64,000 nt of DNA. Source: Clostridiaceae bacterium BL-3. Lineage in GTDB: Bacteria > Bacillota > Clostridia > Clostridiales > Clostridiaceae. The stretch's first letter is position 1. Each line of letters begins with the position of its first letter. Of this stretch, positions 61,020 to 64,000 are shown in pieces. The notes under the pieces were generated by a model. It searched no databases. It was not told the origin of the DNA and saw only the letters and a list, made by a program, of their open reading frames with translations. A program made the translations under genes and the position numbers. The stretch covers positions 496,001 to 560,000 of the forward strand of contig CADDXC010000001.1 in NCBI GenBank assembly GCA_902809985.1, written 5' to 3'.

Positions 61020-62108
61020 ATGAGTGAATTTTTTAGTGTAACTCTAAATAAAGATGCAGTTTTAGATGATAGTGTAACAAATAGTTCTACAGGATGGACA
61101 GGACAAAAAATACTGGATGAAATAATACAGCACAGAGTAACCAAATTTGAAGAATTAAGTGATGTGAATGTGGTAAATAAAAAAGACAAGCAGATTGTAG
61201 TTTATTCTGAGGATCAACAAAAATTTACCACTATAGATATTGGAAACATAGGAGATGTTGCGGGGTTAAGTCTAAGGCAAATAAGTAAGATGGGTATTAC
61301 AGGAAGTACGTCAACTCCATATGAAGTGGATATTTCTATAAATACAGTGGATTTCAAAGTACCCAGGGTGAATGTATTGAAGTGGCAGCCCAGTGCTGAA
61401 CAGGATGTAATAAAAACTTTAAATTCATTCAGCAATTCCGAATTAAATGATTTTGAACCTGACGATATGATTGTTTTTGATGATACTGTACATCTCAAAA
61501 CGGAATATGATTATCCAATGGTTTATGAAAATGATATAGGAACAGATAACCAGGAATATTCTTGTGAAATAGATAAAAGTATTTTTAAAGAAATAGACTA
61601 TATGGGAGAAACTATTGATGGAGTAAATGAAGTCTTTATTGTAACTGCTATTCCACTTGATAGATTATTAATTGCTAGTGGGGATAAAGATTTAAGTTAT
61701 GTTCAAAACATAGATTATTTCAAAATTACTGGAACAGGAATCAATATAAAAATAGTATGCAGTGTAGATGGCGGACAAACATGGAAAACTTTTAATACAG
61801 ATCACTGGGAAGATATAAATTTAACTGTAGATGATGTAAAGGCAAAAGGTATAGATATAAGTACCTTTAATGCTATAAATTCTACCTATTGGAATTTATT
61901 AAATACAAATAAAAAAATACGATTTGCTTATTTACTGTGCATGGATGGTATTTCAGATATAGAGAGTATAGATAATTTAGAGTTGCAGTATGATGGTCAA
62001 GGAAAATGGGTACAGGCATTAGAAAGTACTTATGATGTGGTATATGCCTCGAATACTCAATTACAAGTATTTGTAAAGTTTGGCGGAGATATAAAAATAA
62101 ATTATTAG
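61020..62108 (+). CDS. Tail fibre-type protein, unknown
   Basis: 362 residues; ATG at 61020 with AGGTG upstream. The N-terminus carries VTKFEELSDVNVVNKKDKQIVVYSEDQQKFTTIDIG, a module repeated in clostridial and Listeria phage fibre proteins; the rest is beta-rich. Likely part of the receptor-binding apparatus. Confidence 0.65.
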   Translation: MSEFFSVTLNKDAVLDDSVTNSSTGWTGQKILDEIIQHRVTKFEELSDVNVVNKKDKQIVVYSEDQQKFTTIDIGNIGDVAGLSLRQISKMGITGSTSTPYEVDISINTVDFKVPRVNVLKWQPSAEQDVIKTLNSFSNSELNDFEPDDMIVFDDTVHLKTEYDYPMVYENDIGTDNQEYSCEIDKSIFKEIDYMGETIDGVNEVFIVTAIPLDRLLIASGDKDLSYVQNIDYFKITGTGINIKIVCSVDGGQTWKTFNTDHWEDINLTVDDVKAKGIDISTFNAINSTYWNLLNTNKKIRFAYLLCMDGISDIESIDNLELQYDGQGKWVQALESTYDVVYASNTQLQVFVKFGGDIKINY

Positions 62109-62125
62109 ATAATGGAGGTTAAAAT

Positions 62126-62815
62126 ATGACAAAATATACCGATAATTTGATACCTGCCATGACGAGCGATACTACACCACTGGGTACGGTATCTGCAAGT
62201 AATTATTGGGGGAGTCGTTATCCCTGGCACGCTTTCAATCATGGTATGACCTATGATATAGAAACAGATACATGGACAGGTAATGGTGCTGGAGCGTGGA
62301 TAAGTTATGCATTTTCTAATTTAGCCCGTATAAATAAAATAGAAATTTTTAATGCTATAGTTACAAATGGAAATGATAATTGGAGCCACGTAAGTGTATA
62401 TGGAGATGATACAAATTTAATAGCAAGTTTCAGCCGTACTGATTTAAGTTTGACTAAAATTCAAACTTCTCAGTATATTTTATATACATTAGAGCTTGAT
62501 AATTTAATAAAATATAAAAAATATACTCTTAAATTTGACAATACTACTTTTACATATATTTATGAAATAAAAATGTATTCAGCCTTACTAAATAAATATT
62601 TAATAAGGCAAAATAATCAATACTATTCAATTAAAAATAGTATGCTAACAGAGTTAGGAATACCAGCAGATGATACGCAGAAAGAAGAGTGGTTTAATAC
62701 TTATGGAGTTGATGGTTTGAAAGAAGCACTGCTTACTCCTGATGAGAATGGAAATAAATTAATAGATGCATTGGATGACAAATTCGAGGTCAGGATGATG
62801 GTACCAAAGAGCTAG
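62126..62815 (+). CDS. Tail fibre/adhesin with discoidin-like domain
   Basis: 229 residues. Residues 15-150 (SNYWGSRYPWHAFNHGM, GAGAWISYAFSNLARINKIEIFNA, YTLELDNLIKYKKYTLKFDNTTFTYIYEIKMYS) have the F5/8 type C (discoidin) sandwich pattern that binds cell-surface glycans. The C-terminal ~60 residues are helical (DDTQKEEWFNTYGVDGLKEAL). Probably the outer receptor-binding protein. Confidence 0.72.
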   Translation: MTKYTDNLIPAMTSDTTPLGTVSASNYWGSRYPWHAFNHGMTYDIETDTWTGNGAGAWISYAFSNLARINKIEIFNAIVTNGNDNWSHVSVYGDDTNLIASFSRTDLSLTKIQTSQYILYTLELDNLIKYKKYTLKFDNTTFTYIYEIKMYSALLNKYLIRQNNQYYSIKNSMLTELGIPADDTQKEEWFNTYGVDGLKEALLTPDENGNKLIDALDDKFEVRMMVPKS

Positions 62816-62830
62816 AGATAGCTTTTTTGT
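62806..62830 (+). terminator. Terminator after the tail genes
   Basis: AGCTA/TAGCT with GAGA loop and a six-T run, overlapping the stop codon of the preceding gene. Confidence 0.7.
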
Positions 62831-62882
62831 TTTCGCTTTCCATATGTTAGAATTATATTATTACAATTATAGGAGGTAACAT

Positions 62883-63119
62883 ATGAGAGGCAAAAGTAAG
62901 ATAAAATTAGGTAAAGAAACAAAGAAAGATATGGTTGATAAAATAAAAAAGTACTTCCTGAATGCCAGAGAGGAAGAATTAGGGGATTTAGCAGCAGGAC
63001 TAATCTTAGAATTTGTTATAGAAGAGTTAGCCCCGGAATTTTATAATCAAGGGATTTATGATTCATACGAATACATGAATGAGAGAGTTGAAGACTTATT
63101 GTCAATTCAGAGATATTAG
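62883..63119 (+). CDS. DUF2164 family protein
   Basis: 78 residues. KIKLGKETKKDMVDKIKKYFLNAREEELGDLAAGLILEFVIEELAPEFYNQGIYDSYEYMNERVEDLLSI is a clear DUF2164 protein. These are mostly chromosomal helical proteins of unknown function, so this is probably cargo. AGGAGG upstream; it lies between two terminators. Confidence 0.82.
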   Translation: MRGKSKIKLGKETKKDMVDKIKKYFLNAREEELGDLAAGLILEFVIEELAPEFYNQGIYDSYEYMNERVEDLLSIQRY

Positions 63120-63148
63120 GAGTTTTGGAGAAATCCAAGGCTCTTTTC
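63120..63148 (+). terminator. Terminator after the DUF2164 gene
   Basis: GAGTTTTGGA/TCCAAGGCTC with GAAA loop and TTTT. Near-duplicate of the hairpin at 63401. Confidence 0.75.
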
Positions 63149-63234
63149 TTATAAACAAAATTTAATATTTTTTATAAATATTAGAGGGATTATCTTTTTT
63201 ATGTAGAATTATCCATAAAAAGGAGGGATGATTT

Positions 63235-63402
63235 TTGCCAAAGTGTAAATATTGTGGTGGGCCGCTAATGAAAATAAATAAAGCAAATGATGAAGATGCT
63301 TTATTTGTATGCGAAAATTCAAATTGCCCCGTAAATATTGCGAAGTCAGGGATAGGAAAAAATGAGAAACACAAAGAAAGGCGTAGCTTGATTATTAAAT
63401 GA
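63235..63402 (+). CDS. Small zinc-binding phage protein
   Basis: 55 residues from TTG with AGGAGGGATG upstream. CKYCGGPLMKI ... FVCENSNCPVNI gives two CxxC-like pairs typical of a zinc ribbon. Followed by a terminator that overlaps its stop. Unknown role. Confidence 0.65.
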   Translation: MPKCKYCGGPLMKINKANDEDALFVCENSNCPVNIAKSGIGKNEKHKERRSLIIK

Positions 63403-63430
63403 GTTTTGGAGAAATCCAGAACTCTTTTTT
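63401..63430 (+). terminator. Terminator before the lysis genes
   Basis: GAGTTTTGGA/TCCAGAACTC with GAAA loop and a six-T run. Shares loop and stem with the hairpin at 63120, so one may have arisen by duplication. Confidence 0.85.
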
Positions 63431-63456
63431 AATACGAAATTTTAAGGAGGCTAGAG

Positions 63457-63681
63457 ATGGAAAATGAAATATTTAAAATGGCGGTACAGCAGGGATTATG
63501 GGCTGTACTGTTTATTTTTATACTTATCTATGTATTGAAGGAGCAGAAAGAGAGAGATGAAAAGGCAGGTGAAAGAGAAGCAAATTATCAGACTATTATA
63601 GCTAAACTTACAGATAGGTTGAAAGTTATGGACAATATAGGTGAGGATGTAAAAGAAATTAAAAACAAGATATTTAAATAG
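63457..63681 (+). CDS. BhlA/UviB-type holin-like peptide
   Basis: 74 residues: one membrane helix (about 12-30: GLWAVLFIFILIYVL) followed by a charged coiled coil (KEQKERDEKAGEREANYQTIIAKLTDRLKVMDN). This is the BhlA/UviB family, which makes membrane holes for endolysin release or bacteriocin export. AAGGAGG upstream; directly before the endolysin. Confidence 0.88.
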   Translation: MENEIFKMAVQQGLWAVLFIFILIYVLKEQKERDEKAGEREANYQTIIAKLTDRLKVMDNIGEDVKEIKNKIFK

Positions 63682-63693
63682 GAGGTAACCAAA

Positions 63694-64000
63694 TTGATTA
63701 AGGGTATTGATATAAGTAATTTAAACGGTTCTGTAGATATAAGCAAGATTAAAAATGCAGGTAATTCCTTTGTAATTGCAAAGGCCACTGAAGGAAGTAC
63801 TTTTGTAGACAAATATTACGAACAGAATATTAAAAACGCCAAAGCCCTGGGACTTGTTACCGGGGCTTATGCTTTTGGCAGGTTTACGACTAAAGAAAAA
63901 GCTATCCAGGAAGCCAGTTTTTTTAAATCCACTGTTGCAGGCACTGATCTTGACTTTGTAGTTCTAGATTTTGAACAGCAGTGCAGCGGGGACATGACGG
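63694..64000 (+). CDS. GH25 lysozyme-type endolysin (cut by window end)
   Basis: About 102 residues seen from a TTG start with AGGAGG (63681-63686) at good spacing. KGIDISNLNGSVDISKIK, FVIAKATEGSTFVDKYYEQNIKNAKALGLVTGAYAFGRF and LDFVVLDFEQ match glycoside hydrolase family 25, which cuts N-acetylmuramoyl linkages. The catalytic acid pair in DFE is present. The C-terminal cell-wall-binding part is outside the window. Confidence 0.92.
   Translation, partial: MIKGIDISNLNGSVDISKIKNAGNSFVIAKATEGSTFVDKYYEQNIKNAKALGLVTGAYAFGRFTTKEKAIQEASFFKSTVAGTDLDFVVLDFEQQCSGDMT

Larger units (their letters stand above)
18827..64000. mobile_element. Siphovirus-like prophage, left 45 kb (right end beyond window)
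   Basis: Everything from the split ATPase gene to the right edge forms one temperate phage genome: serine integrase, leftward lysogeny genes, rightward early, replication, packaging, head, tail and lysis genes in canonical order. TerL is PBSX-like (Terminase_3), the portal SPP1-like, the capsid of the gpE family, and there is a tape measure with no visible contractile sheath gene, so a long non-contractile tail is likely. No structural gene looks broken, which suggests an inducible phage. Confidence 0.93.

Noticed and set aside
1..64000. tRNA or rRNA genes
   Set aside because: No cloverleaf with CCA end or rRNA segment recognised on either strand; the boxA-like motif at 30281 is not followed by rRNA.

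Overview
The window is low-GC Firmicute DNA. Gene content and order (murF, mraY, spoVE/ftsW, ftsQ, DUF881 pair with sbp, ylmE, sepF, yggT, ylmH, divIVA, lspA, rluD), AT-rich codons and AGGAGG-type ribosome sites point to a cluster I Clostridium. The species cannot be fixed from the sequence alone.

Bases 1-18,825 are chromosome: a division and cell-wall cluster, then mtnN, lspA and rluD, a leftward group (pyrR, uraA, exoA) with two PyrR-type RNA sites, rqcH, dapF with a coupled lipoprotein gene, and the 5' part of a GspE/PilB-type secretion or pilus ATPase gene. That ATPase reading frame is cut at its Walker A motif.

From about 18,825 to the right edge lies a siphovirus-like prophage; its right end is outside the window. 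The order is: large serine integrase; a leftward lysogeny block (DUF4236, ImmA-like protease, repressor); a switch region with five near-identical 13-bp palindromes; Cro and early regulators, antirepressor and many small early genes; a replication/recombination block (Gp157, annealing-protein candidate, DnaD-type initiator with internal 12-bp repeats, DUF1064 nuclease); late-regulator candidates; packaging and head genes (TerS, TerL, portal, MuF, scaffold, capsid E); connectors and tail tube; a frameshifted tail chaperone; tape measure; baseplate and fibre genes; and lysis genes (BhlA-type holin, GH25 endolysin cut by the window end).

Accessory cargo is placed between these modules, often with its own promoter and terminator. 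The most striking item is at 34.5-36.5 kb: a toxin in which an apparently intact RNase HI (hybrid-binding domain plus DEDD nuclease) is fused to an RnlA/RNase LS-type HEPN ribonuclease, followed by an RnlB-like antitoxin. In E. coli RNase HI and RnlA are separate proteins that act together, so this looks like a natural one-chain version of an anti-phage toxin-antitoxin system. Other cargo: a cupin gene bounded by 15-bp inverted repeats and preceded by a boxA-like motif, a membrane/soluble gene pair, a membrane-anchored SHP-like (sunset-type) protein inside the head operon, a PH-SHOCT protein, Phd-Doc, a DUF2164 protein, and a MuF head protein with a metallopeptidase-like C-terminal extension.
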